A stretch of 64,000 nt of DNA from Micromonospora sp. MH99 (GTDB lineage: Bacteria; Actinomycetota; Actinomycetes; Mycobacteriales; Micromonosporaceae). This document shows, piece by piece, positions 16,810-25,392 of the stretch (position 1 is its first letter; each line of letters begins with the position of its first letter). The stretch lies in NCBI RefSeq assembly GCF_021442385.1, contig NZ_MUZA01000024.1, positions 24,057 through 88,056 on the forward strand, in the 5' to 3' direction. The notes under the pieces are model-generated. The model was given only the letters and a program-made list of their open reading frames with translations. It had not been told where the DNA came from and did no database searches. Position numbers and translations under genes: made by a program.

Positions 16810-17340
16810 TCAGCGATCCGCCCCCAGCGGAAACTCGCAGACGGTACGCCATGGGCTCAGGCCCGGCGTTCCGGCGATGAGTCGCACCATGTCGACGGCC
16901 GCGTTGATCGGCAGCTGCGCGGAGACCGTCTCGGCGGCGTGGCTCAGGGTGGGCTCGGGGGCGTCGCTACCGATGGTCAGGTGCGGCACCACCTCGGTGT
17001 GCGCCCCGGCATAGGGGGCGGTCTCGGGAAACCGCTGCCACACCGCTGTGGTGAGGTTCCGGAACGGACGGTCGGGCTGCGGTGCGAGCCATACGACCGT
17101 GTCGCCGAACCAGCCGATGTGAGTCAGCGCAACGTCGAACCGCGGTATGCCGGCAATGGCCTTGCGCAGTACTGCCAGGACCTGGTCGCTGATCTGCTGC
17201 GGAGGCAGGAACGGGTAGAGGACTGTCACGTGTGCCGGCACGCCCCAGGAGGCAGCGGGGTCGAGGGATTCCCGAAACCGGCCCACCGCTTCCTCGGCCT
17301 CGGGTATCGGCACGATGAGCGCCGTCTGGGTCGGTTCCAT
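16810..17340 (-). CDS. 2'-5' RNA ligase family protein (LigT-like phosphoesterase)
   Basis: A 176-residue member of the 2H phosphoesterase superfamily. The two catalytic HxT/S motifs are HVTVLYPF (about 37) and HLTIG (about 121). Family members act on 2',3'-cyclic or 2'-5' linked phosphates, in RNA repair or nucleotide turnover. Length is normal for single-domain members. It starts 17 bases after the AraC gene stop on the same strand, so the two may share a transcript. Substrate not predictable. Confidence 0.85.
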   Translation of the reverse strand: MEPTQTALIVPIPEAEEAVGRFRESLDPAASWGVPAHVTVLYPFLPPQQISDQVLAVLRKAIAGIPRFDVALTHIGWFGDTVVWLAPQPDRPFRNLTTAVWQRFPETAPYAGAHTEVVPHLTIGSDAPEPTLSHAAETVSAQLPINAAVDMVRLIAGTPGLSPWRTVCEFPLGADR

Positions 17341-17356
17341 CCCGGCAGTTTGCCGA

Positions 17357-18217
17357 TCATGGCCGGTGCTGGTCCACGGAGTTTCGCCACCGGTGCTGCG
17401 TAGCGCCCGTCGGAGAAGAATCGCGCCCCTGCCGGCTCCGGCAGTACTCGCCCGGCGTCATCCCGAAGTAGGCCCGGAACGCCTGAATGAAGGCGCTGGG
17501 GCCGCTGTAACCACTGGCCGCGGCGGTCGTGGTCACCGATTCGCCCACGGCGATCAACGTGAGCGAGTGATGCAACCGCAGCTGCGTCCGCCAGTGCGGG
17601 AACGACATCCCGGTCTGCTCCCGGAACAGCCGGCTGAGGGTACGCGCGCCGGCTCCCACGGCAGTGCCCAGCTCGCCGAGGGTGCGACGGTCGGTGGGGT
17701 CCTCGAGCAGGATCTCGGCAAGATCCCGCAGCCGGGAATCGGCCGGGTACGGCAGGCGAAGGCGCAATGTGGTCGCGCGTCGTAGCTGGTCGAGCGCCAC
17801 GCGTTCGAGGTTGTCCCGTTCGTCGTCGGTCAGCTCCTCGCCGTCGGTGAGGCTGACGATCACCTCGCGCAGCAGCGGCGAGACGGCCAGGGCGGTCGGT
17901 TGATCCACGCCCATCGGATTCAGTGGGCGATCGAACATGATCGCGCGCATGTCGGTGGGCCCGTACGCCCGATGGGCGTGGGCGACCCCGGCCGGAATCC
18001 ACACCGCCCGGTCCGGTGGCACCGTCCACATTCCCGTCGGCGTCGACACGGCCAGCACTCCGTTGCGGGGGCAGACAAGCTGGTGGCGTGCATGGTGGTG
18101 CCAGTCGATCCGGTCACGGTCGGCCAGGGGTACCCGGGCGGGCCCGTCCACATCTTGGCTGCTTGGCGACATAAGTCGGCAGGATATCGATAGCCGGCAA
18201 CTGGGACGCTCGGGCAT
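17357..18217 (-). CDS. AraC family transcriptional regulator with cupin sensor
   Basis: A 286-residue regulator. The N-terminal cupin-like part (WHHHARHQLVCPRNGVLAV, VWIPAGVAHAHRAYG) binds an effector; the C-terminal double HTH runs from about 180 (LRDLAEILLEDPTDRRTLGE..., GARTLSRLFREQTGMSF, SGYSGPSAFIQAFRAYFGMT). The ATG at 18217 was chosen for GGAGG 4 bases upstream; an ATG at 18172 would remove 15 residues but lacks such a site. It is divergent from the FSR-type MFS gene (31-bp gap), a classic regulator/transporter arrangement, so it probably controls that exporter. Confidence 0.85.
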   Translation of the reverse strand: MPERPSCRLSISCRLMSPSSQDVDGPARVPLADRDRIDWHHHARHQLVCPRNGVLAVSTPTGMWTVPPDRAVWIPAGVAHAHRAYGPTDMRAIMFDRPLNPMGVDQPTALAVSPLLREVIVSLTDGEELTDDERDNLERVALDQLRRATTLRLRLPYPADSRLRDLAEILLEDPTDRRTLGELGTAVGAGARTLSRLFREQTGMSFPHWRTQLRLHHSLTLIAVGESVTTTAAASGYSGPSAFIQAFRAYFGMTPGEYCRSRQGRDSSPTGATQHRWRNSVDQHRP

Positions 18218-18248
18218 TCTTCCTCCGACACCCGCAACGAGAGAGCTG

Positions 18249-19454
18249 ATGGTGGCGGAGACAAGCAGCCGAGCGAACCGGGCCAACCCCCAGTCGGTGC
18301 GGGCACTGGCCGAGGAGCTGGACAGGCAACCGTCGGCGTGGCGGCGGATGCGACTGTGGGGCGCGGCCCACGCGGTCGACGACCTTTACCAGGGTCTGGT
18401 GCCGGCCTGCGTCCCGTATTTCGTACTGGACCGCCATTACAGCTACGTCGCCGCGGGTGGGCTCACGCTCGCCGCGACCCTGGGCAGCTCGGTTCCGCAG
18501 CCCTTCATCGGTGTCGCCGTCGACCGTTATCGGCTGGACTGGCTGGCCGGGGCGGGAGTAACGCTCGCCGGAGTCGGGCTCGGCCTGTCCGGTCTCGTGG
18601 ACAGTTACGTGGCGGTCTGGCTCCTGCTCTGCGTGTCGGGATTCGGCGTGGCGATGTTCCACCCGGCCGCCGGAAAGTCGGCACGGGTGGCGGCGGGCGA
18701 CAGCGCGACAGCGATGAGCATCTTCGCCGCCGGGGGCAGTGTCGGGTTCTTTCTGGCGCCGGTGCTTGCCACTCCCGCACTGATCGCGATGGGCGTCGGA
18801 GCGACCGCGCTCTTCATCCCGCCGGCCGTGCTCATGGGGTTCCTGCTGTACCGGAACCGGCTGCGGCGACCGGCCGCGCGCACCGTCTCGCACAACGGCC
18901 GGGACCGCTGGGCCCCCTTCCTGGTGCTGACCTGCATCGAGACCGTCAGGTCGGTCGCCTTCTTCGGCGCGATCACCTTCATCGAGTTGTTCTGGATACG
19001 CCATCTGGGAGCGGGCAAGAGTCTCGCCGGGGCGGCGCTGGCGTGCTTCCTGATCGGCGGAGTGGCCGGGACTCTGCTGGGGGGTCGGATCGCCGACCGC
19101 GTCGGGATGGTCCGCACCGTGCAGTTCGGCGCGATCGTCGCCGTCCCCGCACTCGTCGGCCTGCGGCTCACGCCCGGGGAGTACCCGCCGCTCGTCTTCG
19201 CCGTGCTCGCTGGCATCGCCCTGAACATCCCGTTCGCCGTGCTGGTCAAGCTGGGCCAGGACTATCTGCCGTCGCGGCCCGGCACGGCGGCGGGCGTGAC
19301 CCTCGGGCTCGCCGTGAGCATCGGCGGCCTCCTCGCGCCCGTCCTCGGTGTGGCGGCGGAAGCCTGGGGTCCGCAGGGCGTGTTCACCATCATCTGCCTG
19401 ATCCCCCTGGTGGCGCTGGCCCTCGGCGTGTTCCTCACCGAGCCGCAGAAATGA
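18249..19454 (+). CDS. MFS transporter, FSR (fosmidomycin resistance) type
   Basis: A 401-residue membrane protein with about 12 hydrophobic segments. HAVDDLYQGLVPACVPYFVL near the N terminus and the AMFHPAAGKSA stretch (about residue 137) are typical of the FSR group, drug exporters of the major facilitator superfamily. The ATG is preceded by GAGAG at 6 bases. It is divergent from the AraC regulator. Its stop overlaps the start of a truncated ABC ATPase gene (ATGA), which indicates that the pair once formed a translationally coupled operon. The exported compound is unknown. Confidence 0.85.
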   Translation: MVAETSSRANRANPQSVRALAEELDRQPSAWRRMRLWGAAHAVDDLYQGLVPACVPYFVLDRHYSYVAAGGLTLAATLGSSVPQPFIGVAVDRYRLDWLAGAGVTLAGVGLGLSGLVDSYVAVWLLLCVSGFGVAMFHPAAGKSARVAAGDSATAMSIFAAGGSVGFFLAPVLATPALIAMGVGATALFIPPAVLMGFLLYRNRLRRPAARTVSHNGRDRWAPFLVLTCIETVRSVAFFGAITFIELFWIRHLGAGKSLAGAALACFLIGGVAGTLLGGRIADRVGMVRTVQFGAIVAVPALVGLRLTPGEYPPLVFAVLAGIALNIPFAVLVKLGQDYLPSRPGTAAGVTLGLAVSIGGLLAPVLGVAAEAWGPQGVFTIICLIPLVALALGVFLTEPQK

Positions 19455-19645
19455 CGGGATACGCCGACCCGGGCGACACGGTGATCGAGGCCCGGGACGT
19501 CGATGTCGTGCGGGAGGGTCGCCTGCTGCTCGTGGATGTCAGCGTCACGATCCGCGCCGGGGAGCACTGGACACTGATCGGGCCCAACGGTGCGGGCAAG
19601 AGCACGCTGCTCAGCGTGCTCGGCGCCGACCGGATCCGCGGGTGA
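19451..19645 (+). pseudogene. Truncated ABC transporter ATP-binding protein
   Basis: Only 64 codons. The start overlaps the MFS stop (ATGA). The sequence is the first strand pair and Walker A of an ABC ATPase (LIGPNGAGKSTLLSVLGA, about 44-61), then DRIRG and a stop. Q-loop, signature and Walker B are all missing, so it cannot work as an ATPase. The very next base begins the stop codon of the opposite-strand methyltransferase, so a deletion or rearrangement joint lies at about 19630-19645. Confidence 0.75.
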
Positions 19646-20290
19646 TCAGGGCTCTCGTCGACCGAAGGTGATGCCGCCGAGCTTGCTCTCGGGCGAGATG
19701 ACTGTCATCTCGGCCTCGACCGCGAACCCGTTGTCGCGCAGCCAGGCCGCGACCTGCGCCGGCCGGCGACGGTGCACGCGGATCCTCATCGGGTGACCGC
19801 CGTACCCCTCGGTCTTGAGGGTCGTCTCGTCGCCCACGTGGTAGCCGACCAGCAGCGGGCCTCCGGGGCGCACCACCCGCCGGAAGTGCGCGAGGACCTG
19901 ACCGAGCCGCTCGTCGGGAATGTGGATGAGCGAGTACCAGGCGACCAGGCCGGCCACCGAGCCGTCGGGCAGGTCGAGATCGGTCATGGAGCCGACCTCG
20001 AATCTCAGGTCGGGGTGCTCGTGGCGGGCCACCGCGATCATTCCGGGGGAGAGGTCGATGCCGAAGGCGGCGATGCCCAGCTCGTTCAGGTGCGCCGTGA
20101 TGCGACCCGGTCCGCAGCCCACGTCGGCGACCGGGCCACCGCCTGCGGCGCGTACGTGGTCGGCGAACAACGCCAGAGCCGCCCGCTCATAGGGTGCCTG
20201 TGCCAGGAAGTCGCGGACCAGGTGCGCGTAACTGACCGCGACCGTGTCGTAGGAAGTGCGGGTGTCTGCCAACCAGCCGTCGACACTCAT
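19646..20290 (-). CDS. Class I SAM-dependent methyltransferase
   Basis: A 214-residue methyltransferase. Motif I is VADVGCGPGRITAHL (about 51-65), then IDLSPGMIAVARHEHP (motif II) and VGSMTDLDLPDGS; the post-III segment is VRPGGPLLVGYH. Typical ubiquinone/UbiE-like small-molecule methyltransferase fold, substrate unknown. ATG 20290 is used (an ATG 3 codons upstream is possible). Its 3' end abuts the truncated ABC gene. A 28-codon hydrophobic open frame with a good ribosome site lies upstream on the same strand and could be a leader. Confidence 0.85.
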   Translation of the reverse strand: MSVDGWLADTRTSYDTVAVSYAHLVRDFLAQAPYERAALALFADHVRAAGGGPVADVGCGPGRITAHLNELGIAAFGIDLSPGMIAVARHEHPDLRFEVGSMTDLDLPDGSVAGLVAWYSLIHIPDERLGQVLAHFRRVVRPGGPLLVGYHVGDETTLKTEGYGGHPMRIRVHRRRPAQVAAWLRDNGFAVEAEMTVISPESKLGGITFGRREP

Positions 20291-20322
20291 GGCGGCCACG
20301 CTAGAGGAGTGGGCGGTCAGCG

Positions 20323-20354
20323 CGTCGGTCCGGCCGGCGGGTGAACCGCCCCGG
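20323..20354 (-). terminator. GC-rich hairpin between tiny peptide and methyltransferase
   Basis: On the minus strand CCGGCC-gg-GGCGG, loop ttca, then CCGCC-GGCCGG can pair in an interrupted stem of about 11 bp. No U-run follows. It could end the short transcript or act as an attenuator ahead of the methyltransferase. Confidence 0.35.
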
Positions 20355-20368
20355 CCGGGCCTTTCCCC

Positions 20369-20455
20369 TCAGAGCGCCATCGCCGGTGCGCCGATGACCA
20401 GCACCAGCAGCACCGTCGGAAGCCCGAGCGACAGAAATCGTCGTAACGCGTGCAT
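20369..20455 (-). CDS. Tiny hydrophobic peptide (28 aa), possible leader or small membrane protein
   Basis: ATG behind GGGGAG at 5 bases spacing encodes MHALRRFLSLG, then a Leu/Val-rich stretch ending GAPAMAL and TGA. Basic N terminus plus hydrophobic core resemble a one-pass membrane peptide or a signal-peptide-like leader. It precedes the methyltransferase by 78 bp on the same strand, and that gap holds a strong GC hairpin (about 20323-20354). It fills part of the 345-bp gap before the VOC gene, where I see nothing else. Coding status is inferred. Confidence 0.35.
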   Translation of the reverse strand: MHALRRFLSLGLPTVLLVLVIGAPAMAL

Positions 20456-20635
20456 CGCGCTCCCCGTTGTCGGGTGGCCGGCGGTGGTGCCACGCGTGGG
20501 CGGGGCGGCACGCCACTCTCGCGGCATCCAGCGCCACCGGTTGTCGACGCGTTACGAGTGTCGGTCCCGCTGCCCATACTGGGAACGCGGTCCGACCCGG
20601 TGGCCGTTCCCGCTCGATTTGTGGAGGTGCCGCCC

Positions 20636-21082
20636 ATGCCCGCTGCGCCGTTGATCATCAGCCTGCCGATCGCCGATCGCCCGACCTCGTACCGCTTCTA
20701 CCGCGACGGTCTCGGCCTCGAAGCGGTGGGTGAGCTGGCCGATGACGGCATCCCGGAGCCGTTGCAGTTCGTGGTCAACGACGGCCTGCGCCTGATGCTC
20801 ATCCCGACCGGCGGCTTCGGTTGGGTGGTCGGCGGACGCGAAGTCGCCCCGCGGGGGCAGAGCGAGTGCCTGCTCGGCCTGGGCGCCGCCACCGAGGCCG
20901 AGGCGGACGCGGTCGTCGAGCGGGTGCGCGCCGTCGGCGGCCAGGTCGTCACAGCGCCGACCACACAGCCGTGGGGATACTCGGGCGTGTTCGCCGACCC
21001 GGACGGCCACCTGTGGATGGTGTCCGCTCCCCGGACGAGTCTCCAGCAGGCCACGGGCTCAATGCTGGGGGAGCGTCGATGA
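20636..21082 (+). CDS. VOC (glyoxalase/bleomycin-resistance fold) family protein
   Basis: A 148-residue vicinal oxygen chelate protein. ISLPIADRPTSYRFYRDGLG forms the first beta-alpha-beta unit; WGYSGVFADPDGHLWMV is the second, with the usual FxDPDGHxW ending. The ATG follows GTGGAGG at 8 bases. It is coupled to the SGNH hydrolase by an ATGA overlap. Family members include glyoxalases, dioxygenases and antibiotic-binding proteins; this one lacks evidence for a specific reaction. Confidence 0.8.
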   Translation: MPAAPLIISLPIADRPTSYRFYRDGLGLEAVGELADDGIPEPLQFVVNDGLRLMLIPTGGFGWVVGGREVAPRGQSECLLGLGAATEAEADAVVERVRAVGGQVVTAPTTQPWGYSGVFADPDGHLWMVSAPRTSLQQATGSMLGERR

Positions 21083-21927
21083 ACCTTCGTCCGGTGTTGT
21101 TGTGGGGTGCCGTCGCTCTCGCTCTCGCGGCGGCCGAACTGCCCGTGCCTGCGGGCGCACCCGTAACCGCCCAGGCCGCAGCCGCCGCCTGTCCGGCGCC
21201 GACGCGACCAACGATGAAGATCCTGACCGTGGGCGACTCGATCACCGAGGGCGCGACGATGGCCGGCTCCGTGAGCGCCGCCTATCGCGCGGAGTTGGGG
21301 CGACTGCTCAACGAGAACTGCGTCCCCCACACCTTCGCCGTCGCGGCGCTGGGCGGCACGACCTGCAACTACTGGACGTCGCGGATGGCGGGCTTGGTCA
21401 GCACGCAGCGACCCGACCTGATCCTGGTGAACTGCGGGACCAACAACAACCTGTCGACCGCCACCGAGACGCAGCTCTCCGCCTTCGAGGGCACCTACCG
21501 GACACTCTTCGACACGGCGCTGGACATGGACCCGGACGTCGTCATGTACCCGGCCTGGGTCCAGTACAGCGCCGGTCATGGCACGACTGGCTGCACGACG
21601 CCACCGGGCCCGAGCCCGGCCTGGCTCCCGGCGAGCGAAGCCCGGGTCAATGACGCGATCTATCGAAGCATCAAGGTCATCGACGAGTTCGGCGATCGCG
21701 TACCAACCTGGATCGACTACCAGTCCATCCCCGAAGGCTATCTGGACCAGTGTGGAGTCCACCCCACGCCGGCTGGTTACGACGTGATGGGCAGGCTGGC
21801 CTACAACACGATCGCCCCCCGGTTGGGTGTCCCGCTGGTGCCGCTGCCGTGTGGGCTGGTCGGCCGTCGGCCCGGCTACCCGGTCGGTGACTGGACCCCC
21901 TGCGCGACGATGAACCTCAACCCGTGA
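21079..21927 (+). CDS. Secreted SGNH/GDSL-family hydrolase
   Basis: A 282-residue protein with an N-terminal signal peptide (hydrophobic residues ~8-32, Ala-rich cleavage region). The SGNH hydrolase domain follows: GDSITEGA (block I, nucleophile Ser), LGGTTC (block II Gly), NCGTNNN (block III Asn) and CGVHPTPAGYDVMG (block V with Asp-less HP; His catalytic). Several Cys residues may form disulfides, as expected for a secreted enzyme. Esterase/lipase-like activity on a carbohydrate ester or lipid is probable. Start codon overlaps the VOC stop (ATGA). Confidence 0.85.
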   Translation: MNLRPVLLWGAVALALAAAELPVPAGAPVTAQAAAAACPAPTRPTMKILTVGDSITEGATMAGSVSAAYRAELGRLLNENCVPHTFAVAALGGTTCNYWTSRMAGLVSTQRPDLILVNCGTNNNLSTATETQLSAFEGTYRTLFDTALDMDPDVVMYPAWVQYSAGHGTTGCTTPPGPSPAWLPASEARVNDAIYRSIKVIDEFGDRVPTWIDYQSIPEGYLDQCGVHPTPAGYDVMGRLAYNTIAPRLGVPLVPLPCGLVGRRPGYPVGDWTPCATMNLNP

Positions 21928-21980
21928 GGCCACAGCTCGCCGGGAACGCCGCGGCGAGCCTGCGCCGTTAGGGTGACCTG

Positions 21981-22337
21981 GTGACGGTACGGGGACTGCG
22001 GCGGATCATCGTGTCGGTGGCGGATCGGGAGCGCGCGCTGGCGCTCTACCGGGATGCGTTGGGGCTGACCGAGAAGTACGGCGCCGGCGAGATGGTGGCC
22101 CTGGCCGTTCCGGGTTCCGGGGTCGAGCTTCTGCTGCACGAACGCCCACCCACGCCCGGCTTGGCCGGCGTCGCGGTGAGCTTCCTCGTCTCGGACGTCG
22201 ACGCGGCGACCGCTGCGGCGGTGGAGGCGGGTGCCCAGGTCGTTGACGCGCCAGCTGATCAGCCCTGGGGCGAACGACAGTCGGTGCTCACCGATCCGGA
22301 CGGCCATGTCCTCTGCCTGGTGACGCCAGCGGCCTGA
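21981..22337 (+). CDS. VOC family protein
   Basis: A 118-residue vicinal oxygen chelate protein starting at GTG. IIVSVADRERALALYRDALG opens the fold and DQPWGERQSVLTDPDGHVLC closes it, the family pattern with metal or ligand residues near each end. It stands alone 53 bp after the SGNH hydrolase, facing the XRE regulator. Reaction unknown. Confidence 0.8.
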   Translation: MTVRGLRRIIVSVADRERALALYRDALGLTEKYGAGEMVALAVPGSGVELLLHERPPTPGLAGVAVSFLVSDVDAATAAAVEAGAQVVDAPADQPWGERQSVLTDPDGHVLCLVTPAA

Positions 22338-22430
22338 CCGGTGCCCCTTGACGACCGACCAGGAAGCACGGTGAGGCATTACGCGACGCACGAGCCCAGG
22401 TCACCGACCTGGGCTTCGCCGTTTCCGAGG

Positions 22431-23285
22431 TCACTCCACTGCCGCTGGTGATGGTGCGGGCAGTTCGGCGGCCACCGTTCCCAGCAGCGCCAGGGCCTGC
22501 GCCGAGCGGCTGCCGGCCTCGGCCTGATAGATGATCAGCTGCTGGCCCGCTGCGCCGTCGACAGTGAGGGAATCGTAGTTGAGGGTCAACTCGCCGACCT
22601 CGTGATGGTTGAACAACTTCGCATCGTGAGTCTTTCCCCGTACGTCGTGACGAGCCCACAGACGGCGGAACTCCGGACTCTTCAGGGAAAGCTCCCCGAC
22701 GAGATCGGTGAGTCGGGCGTCGTTCAGCAGGTCGCCGGCGGCGGCGCGCAGGGCGCCGAGGCTGGACTGCGCGACCTGACCCCAGTGGGGGTAGAAGGAA
22801 GGAGCCTCGGGGTTGAGAAAGACGAACCGGACGAGATTGGGCTCGCCGGCCTCGAAAACCTTGGCGAACAGGGCACGGCCCAGCCGGTTGCCGGCCAACA
22901 CGTCCATCCTGCGGTCGATGATCAGCGCGGGGGTGTGCAGCCAGCCGTCCATCAGGCGCAGCAGGCTCGGCCGGACGGTCTCGCGGTGCCCCCTGCGGAC
23001 GGGACCGCGGCTGGCCCTGGTCAGCAGGTGCAGGTGCGCCGTCTCCTCGTGATCGAGTCCCAGGGTGCGGGCCAGGGCGTCCAGCACCTGGTCGGACGGG
23101 CGCTGTTCCCGCCCCTGCTCAAAGCGGGTGTAGTAGTCGGTGCTGACCCCGGACAGCTGGGCGACTTCCTCCCGCCGCAGGCCCGGCGTCCGGCGCCGGC
23201 CCGAGTAGCTGATTCCGGCCTCTCCCGGGCTTGTCATTTCACGCCGGGCACGCAGAAAGTCGCCGAGTGGATTGGTGCCGTCCAT
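22431..23285 (-). CDS. XRE-type regulator with MmyB-like ligand domain
   Basis: A 284-residue regulator. The N-terminal HTH (about 25-75) contains TPGLRREEVAQLSGVSTDYY and RFEQGREQRPSDQVLDALAR. The rest is the MmyB-like (MLTR) ligand-binding domain seen in many Streptomyces and Micromonospora regulators: ALIIDRRMDVLAGNRLGRAL, FLNPEAPSFYPHW and HDVRGKTHDAKLFNHHEVGE. It is divergent from an SDR gene (96-bp gap), the usual arrangement for this family, so it probably represses the SDR and Atu4866-like pair. Confidence 0.88.
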   Translation of the reverse strand: MDGTNPLGDFLRARREMTSPGEAGISYSGRRRTPGLRREEVAQLSGVSTDYYTRFEQGREQRPSDQVLDALARTLGLDHEETAHLHLLTRASRGPVRRGHRETVRPSLLRLMDGWLHTPALIIDRRMDVLAGNRLGRALFAKVFEAGEPNLVRFVFLNPEAPSFYPHWGQVAQSSLGALRAAAGDLLNDARLTDLVGELSLKSPEFRRLWARHDVRGKTHDAKLFNHHEVGELTLNYDSLTVDGAAGQQLIIYQAEAGSRSAQALALLGTVAAELPAPSPAAVE

Positions 23286-23381
23286 GCACCCAAGATAACC
23301 GCGGATCGCCGCAGGCCAGGACGGTAAGCCGGGGTGTGACGCACCCTGGTTGACGGCCGCCGGACGCCGGAAGGTGGATTT

Positions 23382-24104
23382 ATGGAATCCACAAGCAAGG
23401 TCGTTCTGGTGACCGGCGCGAGCAGCGGAATCGGCGAGGCGGTAGCACTGCGCTTGGCCGGCGAGGGGCATGACGTGGTCGCGGGCGCCCGGCGGCAAGA
23501 TCGGCTCGCAGTGCTCGCCGAACTCCACGACAACATCCGGGTACGCCGGCTCGACGTGACAGACCGCAGCGATGTCGCGGCGTTCGTCGACAGTGCGGTC
23601 GCCGAGTTCGGGCGGGTCGACGTGATCGTCAACAACGCGGGCCTGATGCCGTTGTCCCGGCTCGACGCCCTGCTGGTGGATGAGTGGGACCGGATGCTGG
23701 ATGTCAACGTACGTGGCCTGCTGCACGGACTCGCCGCTGTCCTGCCGGTCTTCCAGCGGCAGGGCAACGGCCATCTGATCACCGTCGCCTCCGTCGGCGC
23801 CCACGAGGTGGTGCCGACCTCCGCGGTGTACTCGGCGACGAAGTTCGCGGCCTGGGCGATCACCGAGGGTCTGCGTCTGGAGGCTGACCCGAGCCTGCGA
23901 GTCACCACGATCACCCCCGGCGTCGTCGAATCCGAGCTGGCCGAGACGATCAGCGACCCGGCCGCCCGTGAGGCGATGAGGGAGTACCGCAGGAACTCGA
24001 TTTCGCCGGATGCCATCGCCCGGGCCATCTCGTTCGCCATCGATCAGCCTGCGGACGTCGACGTCAACGAAATCATCATCCGTCCGACCCGGCAGCGAGG
24101 CTGA
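23382..24104 (+). CDS. Short-chain dehydrogenase/reductase
   Basis: A 240-residue NAD(P)-dependent oxidoreductase. TGASSGIGEA (about 11-20) binds the cofactor; NNAG (about 84) and YSATK (catalytic Tyr and Lys, about 149) complete the classical SDR site. The Arg in GARRQDR favours NADP. ATG follows GGAAGGTGG. It is divergent from the XRE regulator and followed after 1 base by the Atu4866-like gene, so the two enzymes form an operon. Substrate unknown. Confidence 0.9.
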   Translation: MESTSKVVLVTGASSGIGEAVALRLAGEGHDVVAGARRQDRLAVLAELHDNIRVRRLDVTDRSDVAAFVDSAVAEFGRVDVIVNNAGLMPLSRLDALLVDEWDRMLDVNVRGLLHGLAAVLPVFQRQGNGHLITVASVGAHEVVPTSAVYSATKFAAWAITEGLRLEADPSLRVTTITPGVVESELAETISDPAAREAMREYRRNSISPDAIARAISFAIDQPADVDVNEIIIRPTRQRG

Positions 24105-24105
24105 C

Positions 24106-24423
24106 ATGTCCGGCATTGATCAAAGCAAGGCCACCCACCCGTACGTCGGGATGTGGGTGACCGCCGACAACCACATCCGGCAGGAGTTGCTGGCCAACGG
24201 TCGATACGACGAGGCGCGTGGCCGTCGGGACAGTGCCTACACCGGCCGGTACGAGGTGACTGGCGACCACATCGACTATTGGGATGACAGCGGCTTCACC
24301 GCCGATGGCCGTTTCGAGGGCGATGTTCTGGACCACGGCGGCTACCTGTTCTATCGCGAGGGCAGCGCGGCCCACCGGCGGGCTGTTGCCACGCGTCAAG
24401 GCACCGCACATTCTCCCTCGTAG
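24106..24423 (+). CDS. Atu4866-domain small protein
   Basis: A 105-residue protein of the Atu4866 (agrobacterial conserved) family: HPYVGMWVTADNHIRQELL, GRYDEARGRRDSAYTGRYEV, HIDYWDDSGFTADGRF and LYFYREG-like end (here YLFYREGS). The family is a small beta-barrel, often next to SDR genes and XRE regulators, exactly as here. Biochemical role is not established. ATG lies 1 base after the SDR stop. Confidence 0.75.
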   Translation: MSGIDQSKATHPYVGMWVTADNHIRQELLANGRYDEARGRRDSAYTGRYEVTGDHIDYWDDSGFTADGRFEGDVLDHGGYLFYREGSAAHRRAVATRQGTAHSPS

Positions 24424-24610
24424 GCCCGCGCGGAACGCCATCGTCGAGCGGGCGCGCGCGGGTTGGCGGTTGGCGTTGGCCGCAGACCGGCTCCGGCATC
24501 TCCCGGGAGTCGTTCGGCAACCCGTTGGCTGGTCGACCTGACGGCACGACGGCCGTCAGCGTCAGCGCGCGGGTGGCAGCCCGGGAGGGCATGCTGCCCG
24601 GGTGTCCGCG

Positions 24611-25228
24611 TCAGTTGTAGATCTTCTTGGCGTACTCCGGGCCGTAGTGCCTCTCCAGGTCCTCCAGGCTCTCGGGCGGCGCCTCGACCTCCTTGATCAG
24701 GCGTGCGCGGGTCGGCAGCACGTCGGGCTGCCAGGTCTCCGGCTGCCACAGCGCGGACCGCAGGAACGCCTTCGCGCAGTGGTAGAAGATCTGCTCGATC
24801 TCCACCACCACGGCGAGCACCGGCCGGTGCCCCTTGACGACCATGTCGTCGAACCAGGGCGCGTCGCGTACCAGTCGGGCCCGCCCGTTGATGCGCAGCG
24901 TGTCGGTGCGACCGGGGATCAGAAAGAGCAGCCCGACGTGCGGGTTGTCCAGGATGTTGCGGTAGCCGTCGGCCCGCTTGTTACCCGGCCGCTCCGGCAG
25001 CGCGATTGTCGTGTCGTCCAGCACCAGCGCGAACCCGGCCGGGTCGCCCTTGGGCGAGACGTCGCAGGTGCCGTCCGCGCCCGCCGTCGCCACCAGGCAG
25101 AACGGCGACGCGGCGAGCCACTGCCGGTCCCGCTCGTGCAGGCGGGCACGGTCCTTGGTGGCGGCGCGCACACCCGGCGTCCCGAGCAGCTCACGTAGTT
25201 CCTCGTGCGAGGTGATCTCCACCGTCAC
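24611..25228 (-). CDS. FMN-dependent PPOX-family pyridoxamine 5'-phosphate oxidase-like protein
   Basis: A 205-residue flavin-binding split-barrel protein of the MSMEG_1061 type. FCLVATAGADGTCDVSPKGDPAGF is the FMN-binding start (visible as VSPKGDP), followed by RADGYRNILDNPHVGLLFLIPG and a HCAKAFLRSALWQPETW block. The GTG at 25228 was chosen because GGGGGAGG lies about 6 bases upstream; the frame is open further but poor. Relatives use FMN or F420 to reduce or oxidise small molecules. It is divergent from the DUF2231 gene. Confidence 0.8.
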   Translation of the reverse strand: MTVEITSHEELRELLGTPGVRAATKDRARLHERDRQWLAASPFCLVATAGADGTCDVSPKGDPAGFALVLDDTTIALPERPGNKRADGYRNILDNPHVGLLFLIPGRTDTLRINGRARLVRDAPWFDDMVVKGHRPVLAVVVEIEQIFYHCAKAFLRSALWQPETWQPDVLPTRARLIKEVEAPPESLEDLERHYGPEYAKKIYN

Positions 25229-25392
25229 GCGATCCTCCCCCAGCCGTTGACCCGGGTGGCGGCGCCACCGTCGCCAGCCTAGGCCCGCGTGGCCAGCGCG
25301 AGGTTTGCCCCCGGTCGCCCGGGGTACGGCCTCACCCGACACGCCCGCCGCTCATACCGTCCGCAGGAAAGCCGACCAGTGGAGGCCGGGAG

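Noticed and set aside
24117..24130. TTGATCAAAGCAAGG as another repeat core
   Set aside because: Lies inside the coding start of the Atu4866-like gene and has no inverted partner.
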